From Branchiostoma floridae (Eukaryota; Chordata; Leptocardii; Amphioxiformes; Branchiostomatidae), in NCBI RefSeq assembly GCF_000003815.2, contig NC_049984.1:18460573-18524572 (forward strand): a DNA stretch of 64,000 nt, read 5' to 3'. Each line of letters opens with the position of its first letter. Position 1 is the stretch's first letter. Below the pieces are notes generated by a model. That model was not told the DNA's origin. It did not search any database and was given only the letters and a program-made list of their open reading frames with translations. The position numbers and the translations under genes were made by a program. This document shows, piece after piece, positions 1 through 13,200 of the stretch.

Positions 1-787
1 GAATAAATACAGCTCCTTCTCAAGTGATAATTATATCCTGAAAGGAATGTATTATGAAGCACTGTGCACTATGTTTTTTGACAGTGCAATGTGGAATGCA
101 AAATTAACCATGGCTTTCAATGTGCTGTGTTTTTCAGCTGGTTAGTTAAAAGAGTTACTTAGTGTTTTTGAACTTTTTTTAGTATTGTTTCTATGTCAAT
201 TTGTTTTTTATACATAAGTATTTTCTTGATTTCCTTGATCATCAGTTAAGCCTTGTATAAAACTTAGGTATGATCAGGCATTCTGATGTTTGTCAATGAA
301 AGTTGTACTCATTTTTAGCACTCACAACGCTAATCATTGGCTTTCTTAAATGTTGTGAAGTCTTTTTAAGCCCCACATTTTATTTTTGATCCAAATTTTG
401 ACACCTTGTTTTTCTTTATCTTTTATGTGTGAAGCCATTCCCTTCCTAGAACACATGAGGTTTTGTAGCTAATCCAGTGTTTGCGTTTGTCAGTAATCTT
501 GCATCACCAATGAAGTAATTAAGGTTTTCCACCTCTGCTTTACTTGTACTGCATATGCTGTTACTTCTTTCTCATTCCAAGCACTATGTCATAAGTTTTA
601 GCATTGGCTCCATTGTCGTGAGATTTAGTAGTATGCCAAATATGCTAGAACATTTTTTGTATTAGTTTTTCATCTTTGTTTTTCCTCTGTAACAGCTTTC
701 AGAAAACTCTTTGTAACAGTTAGGGCATTATCTGACTTTTCTTATCGCTTTTTGAGTAGTGCTGATGATTTTTTGTTCCTTGAACAG
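1..787 (+). other. Intron of the NFAT5-like gene, no feature seen
   Basis: AT-rich, T-rich sequence with no long open frame and no recognisable exon. It ends in a pyrimidine-rich stretch and an AG directly before the first visible exon at 788, so I read it as intron of the gene that continues upstream of the window. Confidence 0.6.
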
Positions 788-3700
788 CTCAGCCCACTGG
801 TCAGCCAGAGATCCTGAAGAAGAGCCTGTCATCCTGTACTGTCGCTGGTGGAGAAGAGATGTTCATCATCGGCAAGAACTTCATCAAGGGGACACAGGTC
901 AAGTTTCAGGAGATTTCTGAAGGTACTTGTCATACTTCATGCCTCGTGAGAACTAGTATTATAGAAATATCAGAGAATATTGTAAAAGGTGCACCACAGT
1001 ATCTGTGACCAGTCTCACACAAAGATGTTTTGCTTAGAATTGAAATTTATGTCTAAACTTAAAAGTTGCTTGTGTATTCTGCTTGAAATTGATAATGTTC
1101 TTTTTTCTTCTACTTAGATTGCCAGTTGATTTGGGAGGCAGAGGCAGAAATTGACAAGGAATATTTCCACCAGGTGAGCAAAAAATCAATACAATTCAAT
1201 TTCCCGTGATAAAGGGGACATCCATTTCGTGAGCTGTCCTGCTGTAACAAAAGGGAATTACACTTACCCTACCCATTAGAGTAATGGAGCTTGAAATATG
1301 GGAATACATTTGAACCAGATGGTGCATTGGATTGTACATGTAACACTGGTCATGCAAAATGAACTTCAAAACAAGTTATAACAGAACCATGATTTTGGAA
1401 GAAGCATGTTCAGATTATAAATCTACATGAATCCAGTGTCAAGATGTACTGCTCAGGAAAGTTGCTTAGATTTTCCAAAATCCCCAGTGTCTTTCACCAT
1501 CCCTGTTTCATTGCTTTTTGAGCCAAAACAGTAAATGAATATGCTGTCCTTTTCTCTTTTCCAGACACATCTGATCTGTACCGTTCCACCGTACCAAACG
1601 GAGGATGTGAAAGAGGCAGTGGCTGTTCAGGTTGTGGTGTGTGCTGGTGGCAAGACCAGCGAGCCCCACACTTTCAGCTACACGCCCCTGCCAACCGTGA
1701 AGCCACCTGGTAACCTCATTTCCATGTCTACGCAGGTTTTTGTCTCCCCTTGCGCCCACCCACAGACAAGATACATTCTCTGTTCGCTGGTGTCTTGGTT
1801 CCGATTGAAAGAGTTTGGCATGTTCCAGAGAAATGACACCAGTGGCTCAAGACTCATCTCCCAAACTGATCACTATTTGTTCACTAATTATGTCATTAAC
1901 ACAGTTATCATTAAGTTCTTTTTCGATTTTATATTTAATATCCTACCCTTTTGGACCTCTTGCCTCAAAACTCTTGTTTTCACGCCAGTTTTGATCAGAC
2001 ACTTGTTGCTGTTGTGACATTTCAGAAACAGATGAGTCTTGAGCAAGCTCTTTTCTTTTTTTTCCCCCTGAGGGGCCTAAACACATTGGTGATATTTATT
2101 ATTAAAGAGTACAAGAACGATTCCAGCATCTGAAATGTTGTGTATAAAGGAGATTCATTGTCGTTTGAGGAATCTCTGTTGGTACCTTGACTGTGGGATG
2201 CCTTGGGGACAGTTTTGAAGGAGCTGGCGGTGGAGGGTTTTCCACAACATTGAGGTGTCTTCTACATTTTGGGGATGAACCAACCCTCTGGTCCCTGGTA
2301 TTCCATTTCTGGAAAGGCTTCGAAAAGGGGTGCACCAGTTTTGATCACTTGTTCATCAGGTAGTTTACAAATCGGCAAGCAATTTGTTCCGTTTTTCTGT
2401 CATTACCTCTTGCTAAACAAGGTATTTGTTTATCAGGTCCATAAAGTTGGTCTATTGTCAACAGTTTGGCCCTGTACATGTGATTCATAAAATTCTGTAA
2501 ACTAGATGCATATAAACTTTCAAATTTGTTTTCAAAATGCCTACTTAGGCTGAAATTGTTAATTTGGTGAAAAAGCTTTTTGCATTCAACCTTTATTAGT
2601 ACTTTGTATCAAGTTAAACAATGGTTGGGATTTAGTTACAAAATATGCCAACCCTGAAGAACAGGAAATCAAATTGGTGTGGTCCGACTGTACTGTTTTC
2701 CGATGGATAATTTTTTTCTACCTGGCTGCATAGATGCAGTTTTGTTTGTCCCATTTCCTCACACTATTTGTAGGGATGTTATAGACAAAGGGGAAGGGAC
2801 AAGAAGCCTCAGAACTGGAAATACCATCCACTTTGTGGGTGACTATGGGGGAAAGTTACAGGAAGCTTTTCTTTCCTGCAACTTGTGCCAAATTAATGAG
2901 TAATCAATGTCAATTCCTGGTCTTGTTGAACAGAGATGTCTCTGTAAGGGAAACTCCATGTTTCATGGAATACCCAACAAAACAAAAGTACAAATCATTC
3001 CTGATGAGATAGTTGTAGAAATCAGTTATTTCCCCATCCAGTAGAAGACACCTAAACAGAATGCATTTCATGTCATTTGTCCTGTATCACAAATGAATGG
3101 ACTCTTTCAAGCACTAGCTAAGATGCCATTCTTATTCCATTCAAAATAGTTAATTTTTCTAAAAAAGAACATATCCCATTCTTGTGGTAAAATGTTAACT
3201 CTTTGCTCCACTTGTTGTGGAGTCCATTCATTTGTGTCTATTGTTGATATGGGCATGCATGTTGTAACATACCTGCCCAGCATTGTTGCATGTTCTAAGG
3301 AAGGTGAACTTGCGGGAATTTAATACATTTTTGCCATATCTACCAAAATCTGACAGCATTATTTATCATATCTATCAAAATTTGACAGTGTTACTTATAT
3401 CTAAATGAAAAGAGACTTAAATAGACTAATAGAGAAAAGATAATGTGATGTGTACAAACTAAAATGCAGCTGAACTGAGCTGCAACCAAACTTGCATGTT
3501 CACCTTTCTTGTGACCATGTTGTTTCCAATGTTCATGGCATGGCATGCGGAGGAATTTGTTTTGCAAACCTAACCTACGAGCACGTAGTGGGGTCACGAA
3601 CAATGGTCGAGATCGCAGTTTCCTTTTTACCTTTCTGGCACCAGCATTTGAGTTTGATACTGGCAAAACTTCTACCTGCTTGGAAAGCAGCTACAAAAGA

Positions 3701-6700
3701 AATTCCAATTTTAAAAACTTATCAACATGAGAAATACCAGAGCAGAAAATTTACAATGAAAAAGGTTGTATTACATCCAGATTCAGCAAAAACTGTGTTT
3801 CAGACATATTTTCTCGGCTGATCTGACAAGCATCTACAAAATGAAATACTCCAAAAAGTTATTGAAAAAGACACAGCTTACCTAGATATCACATGGTTCT
3901 GAAAATGAAGTGCTTTCTTTCACCTTGTGAGTCTACAAAGAAAAAACTGCTCCAGTGCCATGCCATTGGGGCCCCACATGTTCATTGTTCTGTCCCATGC
4001 CTTTTGGCTTGTTCTAAGTCTAACCCAGGGGACTTGAGGGAGGGAAATGGCGGGCCCCAGGGTTTTTGCATGTGTGGGGTGGGTTCAGTTCATCACCTGT
4101 TCCCTTTCTCCATAGACTACCAACGAGGTCTCATGTCACTCAGACGTTCGTAGACACGTTAACAGGGGAAACGTTCCTGTTAACCCTCGTGTGTCGGTAA
4201 ACACGTAAAAGCGGGTGAACAGTTAGTGTTTCATTTTTTCCTTATTGAGTCACTACAGTACCGGTGCCTTCCTTGTATTGCTGTTATATACATACATGTC
4301 ATGACAGCTTAGCGAGCGAGGAACATTTTTTGCCTTCGTGTTTGAAGGTGTAGTCCCCCGATAATGTTAGCCAGGTCTAGCTAAGGTCATATGACCCAGG
4401 CCAGTAGACTTATACAATGGAGGCACGGGGAAATCCTTTCCAGGCTGATTCTGTGGGCAAGTGTCACTTCCCGCCGCCATTGGGTGCTGTTTTGTAGGTT
4501 GAAGGGGCTGTGTTGGCGCAAGAAGACGATGACCGTGTGTATGGGGAACCTAGCAGCGCAGCAGCCCTCTGTTTCTCTTTCAGCTAGGTCAAGCAAGAAG
4601 TTCTATTGTAATGGCAGCTCTTCGGGAGACAGTGACACTTGCTCTACTTGTCGTATCACCTGGGAAAGATTTCACACTGTAGTGAGGATCAGTGTGGGAT
4701 AGTCGATACATTTAGTTTGCTTCATTTTGAGGTAATTCCTTTCCTCTGGAATGATTCTGGTTTGATTTTGATTTGACTTCCCTTTGGCTATGATGTAAGG
4801 CACTAGTTTCTTTTAAGGTCTCATCCTCAGAACAACAAGAAAAAAAAATTGCCTTGCAAAAAAAAGTACAAATGATTGTTCAAGTATGCAAGTGAAAAGA
4901 TTGAGATGAAATGCAAGTCCAAAATTCCATGTAGACCTTTACTTTTTTCCAGTACTGATAGTAGATGCAGGAGTGTTGTTTTAACATGCACTTGAAATCT
5001 TGTTTAATGAACTGTAAGGACATTTTCAGATACCTCATCCTGCTTGCCGCACTAACACTCGTAGAAATTTCATGTGGGCCGCTGTGTGCAAAAGATGTGA
5101 CAGGTTTTTGGTTGTAAGGGGGGATTTGTGGCTGGGAGGGAAATAAGTAGTAGTTGGTTTGTTTCTCTCCTTACAGTTCGTCAAACAAGGTTCCCTGCAC
5201 CTCACCACACTTACATTTCAGGGAACGGAATGCTGCTGCCCCCATTTACTTTGCACCAGGTTGCACCTCACCCTTTGTTTTCCAGCTTGCTGTGGGAGTT
5301 ACGATCGGCGCGTTCGTGGGGGAAGCGATTCTGCATGTTTCTACACTGACACAGAGTTTATGTAGTCTTCCGTCGTGGCCCATTACTGCTTGCATGAGGC
5401 GGATTCCATTTTTGGTGTATATGATTAGGAACCCTTTTGATTTTTTTATAATTTCCTACAAGCATGAGGACTGCTGTTCTGGGAATGCCTTGTTTTACGT
5501 TTCCACAAGAGCAAGTCCTTTTGAGTTGTACAAGAACAATGAGAAGAAAAGAGAAAACAGGATAGAGCCATACTGCATACCTGTATGTATGTTGCATGTG
5601 AGCCATACGTTTGACCCAGATGTAGGGCTAACGTGAGGTTATGTAATGCCCATGCAGAGGTGGGCTGGTGGTAGAGGGCTGCGCAGGCATTCACTAAACA
5701 CACTCCACACAGACACCCAGTTGTGACCACTGTCTAATATGTGCTTTCCCACCTCTCCACAGCTGTTCTGCCGCTCAAAACTGAAACAGGCCTTCAGCAG
5801 CCTGAGTCCTGCTCCTTTGAGCAACAGCTCCGAGGTAAGCAAACTTCTTTTCTCTACTCTGAGCATTTCAAGTCCAAAATGTCTGTTAAAGCTAACGTAG
5901 TTATCAACTAACATATGTAAGTTATATCATCTCATGCAAAGATGCTAAACTTGATATTCCTCTTGGCAGCCATGGCCGAGCAAGCTGTTCGTGAGCCTAC
6001 CAACACGCCCCTCCCCGTGGCCGGGGCTCCGATCGGCAGCGTGGTGACCCATTCTGGGCTGAACCAAGAGGACGTGACCATGCTCCTGCCCCCAGCTAAC
6101 GCAGAGGACACAGCCCAGCAGACTGCACAGGGGCTCTTCGATCTGGGTGAGTTGTCTCGTGACTACCGTAATTCAAGCCCGATGGTTGCCGCCACAGCAG
6201 AAAACTGGCAGTGGCATTGTGACTTTTTTCTAGGTGAGTTTACCCACAACACACGAAAGACAAGGGCGTTATGTACCTGTAGCTTAAAGAAGATAGAAAG
6301 AGTGGCGGGGTATCGGGATAATAGGATTGTTAGGTTTTAAAACATTGCTGTAGACAGAAATGAACTGCCTAATGAATATAGGCTCTTATTCCTAAAGGTT
6401 GAGTTGTGGGAATGTTACAGCACAAGGTGTAAGATGTAGAACCAGCTGACAACTAGTGATTTTATACTTGATACCTGATCTAGATTTCTTTCCTACTAAC
6501 TCAAATGTTTTGAAGAAATCTTGAGTTGCAGCCAACTTTCTGCTCTCAATGTTCCCATTTCGTATTTTACAAGTTAGATAAAGCCACTGGTCTTCAGATA
6601 TTACCGCCATTTTGTGCATTTCATAGCAGCAAGACTCTGATGACATCTGCAAAATTTGTTATAGTAATACTTGACTCTAATCAACAATTTCTTCCCATTT

Positions 6701-8176
6701 AATCAAAACCATTTTAGTTGAGCAATTGTACCTAAGCATGATTTGATCAGCTTTTGTCAAGTTTCAGGGTCACAACAATAGGGGGCTATCCAACATTATC
6801 ATATTCATAGTATTTGTAGCATTGTAAGCTGATTCGGGAAAATGTATTCATAATGACCATACTTTGCTTCTTTACAGGCAGACATTTCTCTGACCTTGTC
6901 TAATTTGTGATGTTATTTAGTTATGGGATGCTCCCAGGTTCTTTAGCCTCTTTTTTTGTAAGTGTAGACAATAGTAAAGCATTTTACTGAAGTTCAAAAT
7001 CAAAAACTCACTCACGGCCCATAACCACAGTGGATAGCAATGGATTAAAAGCTGTTAGCAACCAAATTTTTTTAGTTTGTTTGATCAACTGACTACTGGG
7101 AGCATGCTTACTTATGACAGAGGTTAGAATGCAGCCATACAAGTGTTGTAGTTCTCACATGTTGTTTGGGTACATGTTTTTGGGGGGTTCACCTTGTACT
7201 GCTGCAGACAATCCCTGTCGCCAGGTGTGGTTTACTCACCACTTGCTTCTCCCTCCAGCCCCGATAGTGGATCCTCAGCAGCAACAACCCCAGGACGAGG
7301 AGACCAGACTCCACGACATCATCTCAGCGTTACAAACAGTAGATGACACTGCATTGTCTCAATCCATTCAGCCCGGATACACAATAGAAGATGGTACAAA
7401 AATGTGTTCCTTGTCTTTAGTGTGCTAAGATTATACTCACTGTGGCACTTTGTATGACAATGGCACATATTGCAGCCCTGATCTATGTTGTAGTATGCAA
7501 ATCCTCAATATTTTAGATATACTTGGTGGTACCACAGGTGAATAGGTGCAGACTAGTATGAATTCCATTCCATATCATGTAGCATGGTGACTAGTACATG
7601 TAGATGTCATGTTGTGTCAGGCACAGAAGTATGTGTTATGTCCTTGTAATTTAGTGTCTTCATTGTGTGTCACTAACACTTGTTCTGCCCACGGGTGCCT
7701 TCCATTCATGTTGAGCTTTAGTAGGTGCAGGAAAGAAATTTTCTTCAGATAGGAATTAATAATATGCTCTAAGTCTAACTAGCAGACTATTTCTGTATTC
7801 ACATTATGTTTGTATTTCATGGAAAATATTTTAGAATTTGTAATCAGTCATGTTTTCACTTGCACACAACGTAGTTTAGAAGTTTGTTGCGTCACCATCA
7901 CAACTTTAGAATGTTTGGCTGTTTAGTTGCTTCTAATTTCTATTGGTAGATAGAAATTCTCATGTCAAAATTGGCACTTCATATACTAGTAGTTGCTGTC
8001 TGTATCTCAATAGCTGGTCTAACTGCCCTTTGTTGACCTGTCACACCTAACCTGTATAAGCAGTATACTGTCACACCTAACCTGTATAACCAGTATAATA
8101 TCTCCCTTGTGCTGCCATGGTATGTGATGTTTTCTTTTATTCCTCCACAGTGACTGAAGTTCTCATGAAGAATTAG
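788..8176 (+). CDS. NFAT5: NFAT5-like Rel/NFAT transcription factor, 3' part (partial)
   Basis: Carboxy-terminal 247 residues of an NFAT-family DNA-binding transcription factor; the N-terminal Rel DNA-binding half lies before the window. Exons: 788-922, 1118-1173, 1565-1709, 5763-5834, 5970-6146, 7259-7393, 8151-8176, all with GT/AG borders and consistent phase, ending in TAG. The first three exons encode an IPT/TIG (RHR-C) dimerisation domain with the NFAT5 signature PEILKKSLSSCTV, then FIIGKNFIKGTQVKFQE, EAEIDKEYFHQ, VPPYQ and FSYTPLP. It matches NFAT5 (TonEBP) better than the calcineurin-dependent NFATs. About 140 residues follow the IPT, with a short QQQQ run; the C-terminus is far shorter than the Gln-rich activation region of vertebrate NFAT5. 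The intron after exon 3 is about 4 kb. An AATAAA lies at 9239-9244. The family call is sure; orthology rests on remembered similarity, and alternative last exons are possible. Confidence 0.88.
3088..3236. repeat. Short inverted-repeat element in NFAT5 intron
   Basis: CACAAATGAATGGACTC at 3088-3104 is exactly inverted at 3220-3236, leaving a 115-bp AT-rich centre. This is the layout of a small non-autonomous DNA transposon; no target duplication was identified. A fragment of the same arm (GAATGGACTCA) recurs near 16154 in a METTL3 intron. Confidence 0.5.
3336..3403. repeat. Two-copy imperfect tandem repeat, about 33 bp
   Basis: CATATCTACCAAAATCTGAC and CATATCTATCAAAATTTGAC start successive units that differ at a few bases. 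It lies in the large NFAT5 intron; no function seen. Confidence 0.5.
8038..8097. repeat. 30-bp tandem duplication before last NFAT5 exon
   Basis: A 30-bp unit beginning CTGTCACACCTAACCTGTAT occurs twice in direct succession (8038-8067 and 8068-8097), with a single difference near the unit end. It sits about 50 bp upstream of the acceptor of the last exon. Confidence 0.8.
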
Positions 8177-9238
8177 TGGCAGAGGTGTCTCGGAAGAAGA
8201 CAGGAGCCCAGCAGTGGCCAGCTCAGAAGAAAGCACCTATTATGTAGCACTCTTTAAAAGCATGGCTTCTGTTATGTTGTTGTACATAAACAGATGGTCT
8301 ATATCCGTTAATTCATCTGCTGTATATCAAATATTATTCTAGTGTTGGTTCATAGTCTTATGAAGTATTAAAAACACTAGCCTGCGTGATTTTGTGCGCT
8401 AGGACGAGATGTTCTAAAACCTACCAAGTAACACCCCATGTAAATACAATTGATGCCGTAGTCATGCTACATAAGTAGCATTAGACACCCCATTTGTATA
8501 TACATACCAATGAATGCCGTGTCAGTTGTTGTGACAGTGGTCTATTTTTGTGGTGGACTTAAGAAGTTTGATGTATTTATTGTAAATAGAAGAGAAACAA
8601 CTACGAGTAAAAGTTCTCCATAGCGTGGAGACTGATGTATATTAAACAGAAAGCCAAACTTTATTTTGTATACTATGGTTTTTGTCCTATGTATGTTGTA
8701 CTGATCGCGGATGTTCCGATCGCGGATGTTCCGAAGTGTATTTGACACACTTCAGAGAGTGCAATGTAAATTGTGGATTGAGAAACTGTTGACAGAAATT
8801 AAGATAAAGGAAGTGGTTCCAATGTTCATGTCTTCAGTTTTGTTATGAAGTATTACTGTGTCTGTGGTCAATCCGTGCCAGTTATTTCTCTTAAGGTGAA
8901 TCACTTGATTTTGTGATAAAAGTGCATCACTTGATTTTGTACCGGTCACAATTTTTTTTGTCAGTAGTATTTTGTAACCAGGGTTTTCATCGGTATTAGC
9001 AGCTCACATTGGAAAAATTTGAAGCACATTTACAGAATATACACTATTGGCCAGTAGAAAAGTACACATTTTGAAGGAAAAAAAGCACCAGTTGATGTAA
9101 GCCCTGGTTCCTTTCCCTGTAGATCAGGTAAAAGTGCCTGTACGTCTGTATTTAACCTCAGAACCTAGTAGTATAACAACACAACAATCTTGGATTCTGT
9201 ATTCTATGTATGCTGAACCGAGTGTAGTTTCTGGAAGC

Positions 9239-9244
9239 AATAAA
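9239..9244 (+). terminator. Polyadenylation signal AATAAA (NFAT5-like gene)
   Basis: Canonical AATAAA on the coding strand about 1.06 kb after the stop, followed within 30 bases by a T/G-rich stretch. Confidence 0.5.
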
Positions 9245-10125
9245 GATTGTTTGATTTGAAATGTTGATCTTTGTTGGTTTTATGTTTGTGTATTTTCCTT
9301 GCTGTGCCCAGAATAGAACAGACTTATGAAGTAGTATAAGTTGATCTATCATAAATGCAAGGTAACGTTACACCTTACTGAGATCACCTAGATGCCCCTG
9401 GTTTTGTAATTGTACCTATACATTCTCCAGTTATGATCAATACCCATTACCATCTGACTTATTCAAACATTGACAGCCACATGTGGAACCCATGTTAGAA
9501 ACATGTTGGGAAATGGCACTTCCTAAAAGAAACATGTATGGCCAGTAATGTTTCCTCTGCCTGTTAAATGCTGTGTAAGTATGCATCGACACTTAGTCCT
9601 ATTGTGAAGATTTGTGCCAGGTGGGCCATTATGGTCCAAGTGCTATACCTAGAAAGAAGTGCAGAAAAATGTAGTAAAACAATTATGGAAGCTGCCAAGA
9701 CGACCTGGAAACAAAATTGTGACCCCCAGAAGCTCATTATCATGATTATGTTGCTATTTGTGACTTCAATTAGCCAGGGGCTGTCAACCCCTGTATCCAA
9801 ATTATTGTCGGTAACAATAAGGAAGTCGTTACATGTAGGTACTATATGAGATAGCTATAGACTACGAACGTTTAGTAACCTGTCTTCAGTAATTCCCTGC
9901 TATTAATAGCATTATTTGTAAACCTAACAAGTATGAACAAAACTGTGTTGTGATATAGCCAAATAAATCCAGGGACGTAATATAAATTCTATGCAAGTTA
10001 ACGTCCATGAAAAATCCAAGGACCCTTTGGTCGATGAGTTAGGCAAAAGCTGAAAGTGAAACGTTATCAAACCACAGCTAGCGCACCTAGTACCTCCCTC
10101 CCCCGACAGTGGAACAGTCTAAATC

Positions 10126-10136
10126 AAAATGGCGGC
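10126..10136 (+). promoter_or_regulatory. YY1-like motif in METTL3 5' region
   Basis: AAAATGGCGGC matches the YY1 consensus AANATGGCGGC, about 95 bp before the METTL3 start codon. In animals such motifs sit close to transcription starts of housekeeping genes. Binding is inferred. Confidence 0.5.
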
Positions 10137-10229
10137 TTGCATGTGAAAAGTCGAAAAAGGAGCGATAGATTTGTTCATTTTTCACCCCCAACAGACTGAT
10201 TCTAAGCCGTGAGTTGACACTCAGACAGC

Positions 10230-13200
10230 ATGTCAGATACATGGAGCAGTATCCAAGCTCACAGGAAGAGCCAGGAGAGTCTCAGGGAGCGGCTACAGCG
10301 CCGCAGGCGACAGGGACTCGGTCTGGATATCGGTGAGACTGAAATTGAAAGCCAAACGTATAAAAATGTATTTCGTTTTTAGACAAGAACATAAGCACCG
10401 ACGTCTTCCTGTATGTATGTATGCAGTAGCTATATTTTGCTGTGTTAGTGAGATTGACGGTGGTATTGTGTAATTGCAATAAATAGTGGTAGCTGAACTA
10501 AAACTACTGATGATGATGTAGCTGGATGCCCCCCCCCCCCCATCTCGTTAGTAGAATTTTGTCAGATCCATTGCCATCTCTAGATCAAAATGTCTACTGT
10601 TAATAACGTTATTATAAGTCATGTAGCAACAACCATAAATGGGCTATCATACATAAATGGTTCCTTTAGACCCACTCTTTAACTCGAATGGTGAGATATA
10701 CTGCATCTAAATCATTTGTGCCCTGTGACTGCCCAGTCATAATTTTCTGTGAGGTAAGATGTAACGTTAAAGGCGCCCAGAGCAGTTTTTTTAGTCTTTT
10801 CAAATTCAATTTTCAAGTCATTTTTACACACAGTAAGCTTGAATAACACTATCTTATTGCATATCGACCTTTATTGAGCAAAGATGATACGTCGTTGATT
10901 GGTGAGAAGTCATTAAAAATCTGAGCGCTGCACGTGCCATTATTTCAAATTTGTGGAACGCACGCGAACATGACCGATGAATCCCGAACGCTTCCGGAGA
11001 TGTCGTCACTTGTTCGAATAAAGTTTCAATTTGCGAACGGGCGAATCAGATTCAATTTTCTCGGTGACCTCATGTGTTCGAAAAATCTCCGAAAAGTACC
11101 GACGGGAAACCGTTAGTGGCTCGATCCTGTGCTGATTTATTGTAGGATATAATAAATCAAAGGGGTCCGTTTGCGGCATGTTTGTGCATCCTTTTAAACG
11201 CTGAAAGTACGAAATAATGACACAAATGTGCTAGAATGGTGAAGTGAATGTCAATACCGTACCGATTGTCTCATCCAGAATATCCCCAATTTTAATGCAC
11301 TAAAAACTGCTCTGGGCGCCTTTAAACTTATCACTGAAGTTTCGAGCACTCACCTTTCATAGGAAAAAATATGATTAAGTGTGAACTGATGTAGTGATAC
11401 TGATACACATCAAAACTGTTTGGCGATAACGTAATTTTAAAAAAGTCATAATAAGTTGTCCATGATGATGATACGATCCCCCCACGTCTGTATGTTTTAC
11501 CAGAGGGCCTGGTGGCAGGGCCCAGTAGCGTAATAAAAAAAATCATGATAAGTTGTCCATGATGATGATACGATCCCCCCATGTCTGTATGTTTGACCAG
11601 AGGGCCTGGTGGCAGGGCCCAGTAGTGACTCCAAGCCCAGCTCCCGGAGCAGCAGCCCCACCCCACAGCCGCCAGCACCAACCCCCAAGGCAGAGGACGT
11701 CACCAACATCGACCCTGATGTGGAGAAAAAGCTGCTGGCCTGTCTGAACGACCAGGACATGACCATACCCACAGATTCCAGCATTCTACAGGGCAGGGTG
11801 GCAAAGGTACAGGCTGGTATTCTCTAACGAAGCAAAAGTTAGCAGGGAAAATGGTGGCATTCTTATCATACAGGCTTTTCATTTGATATTGTGTGCACTA
11901 TGTCGGATTACAGTGTATGCCTATAAAGCACAATGCCATTGCTTAATCCTGTGGCCAGGATACTAGTATTCGATGTAAGTCTGAATATGCCCTGTAAAGG
12001 CTGTATTAGTGTATATGCCCTGTTTTCTGTCTGCACTCCCCCCAGCGGACAGATAGGGGGCATTAAGGTCACAATCTGCCCCCACCAACCTCTGCTCGGA
12101 GAGTATAAAGCTGGGACATTCATTGAAGTTTCATCAACCTCATTCGCCCATGCATTGTTCACAGTTGTAGGATGTGTTTTGACTTGTTTTTTCTTCTCTG
12201 GTTCATTCCTTAGGATCTAGAGAAGGATGTTTCACAAGCATGTGTGGAGAGCCTACTACAGAAATTTGCAGCACAGGAGTTGATAGTGTATGTCTTGTTA
12301 GAACCTTGCAACTTTAGAGTTCACTGCAATACTATACATGTATAATTGTATTTCTTTGCTATATTATGACTTGCCTTTTTTGTCAGGCTAACTTTTGATT
12401 GTAATTCACTTTTTTTCTTCTTTATTTCAGGATAAAAAGCAGTGTAACAGATGCTGGGACATCTTGCATAGTTGTGACAGAACTGGACCATTCCAAGGTC
12501 AGAGATTCTTTTAACTGAAATGAGAATGTATTTACAATGTAGTATATCTAATTACCAGTGCAATGATCAAGTGAAAAGAATGTTTTAAATTAGCGTGAGT
12601 CATACCAAGGCCTTTAAAAATGGTACATACTGCTTTCTCTGCTTAGCACACAGCATTTGGAAGACGATATGGTAGTTGAATACGTACACACCACTACCAG
12701 TCAACTAGCCCACTGCTGTTGTGATTGCACAAAAGTTGTGTGGCCCAAGGGCTATCGAATTTGAGATGGGAGCCACCCTGTGACCTGGTGCAGGAAGGAC
12801 TTTAACTAATTTAGCTCGCTCTATGGACTTGACTAAATATACCATATAGCTTGTGCCATTGTGATGCAGACCCTAATGCACTGTTCTATCTAAAATCTTT
12901 CCGTGCCCAATTTTCCTCCAACCATTGATAGCTATGAAGCAGTTCAGGCCATGTCCTCCATTGCTGTTTGATGGTAGATAGTCTCATTTTGACAAGTTTT
13001 GTATGGCAAAGATTCTGACTCCTGTTTAATCTATGTGCCACCACCACAGCTGAAAGCCATGTGTAATGAGCTGCTACAGTCGGGGGCGGAGGTCTCAGAA
13101 AAATCAGGTGTTGGTGTGAAGAGAAAAAGAGAAACGTGAGTGTTCCCAACTTAAAGCTAGTATATGGCATTTCTGCTTTTGACATCAATGCATAAATGTA

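Larger units (their letters stand above)
8177..10229 (+). other. NFAT5 3' UTR, polyadenylation signal and METTL3 upstream region
   Basis: No further gene seen. It begins as 3' UTR of the NFAT5-like gene. A 15-bp unit GATCGCGGATGTTCC is tandemly doubled at 8703-8732. AATAAA at 9239-9244 followed by a GT-rich stretch is a credible polyadenylation signal. The last few hundred bases form the METTL3 promoter and 5' UTR. Confidence 0.55.

Noticed and set aside
1535-2017. 160-codon plus-strand frame over an NFAT5 exon
   Set aside because: Only 1565-1709 is coding; the rest reads through a donor at 1710 into intron.
5154-5636. 160-codon plus-strand frame in the NFAT5 intron
   Set aside because: No similarity, no splice continuity with the IPT exons, composition intron-like.
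11511-11530. Upstream AG at about 11518 as the METTL3 exon 2 acceptor
   Set aside because: It would insert 97 nt and shift the frame; the downstream acceptor at 11615 gives an in-phase exon.
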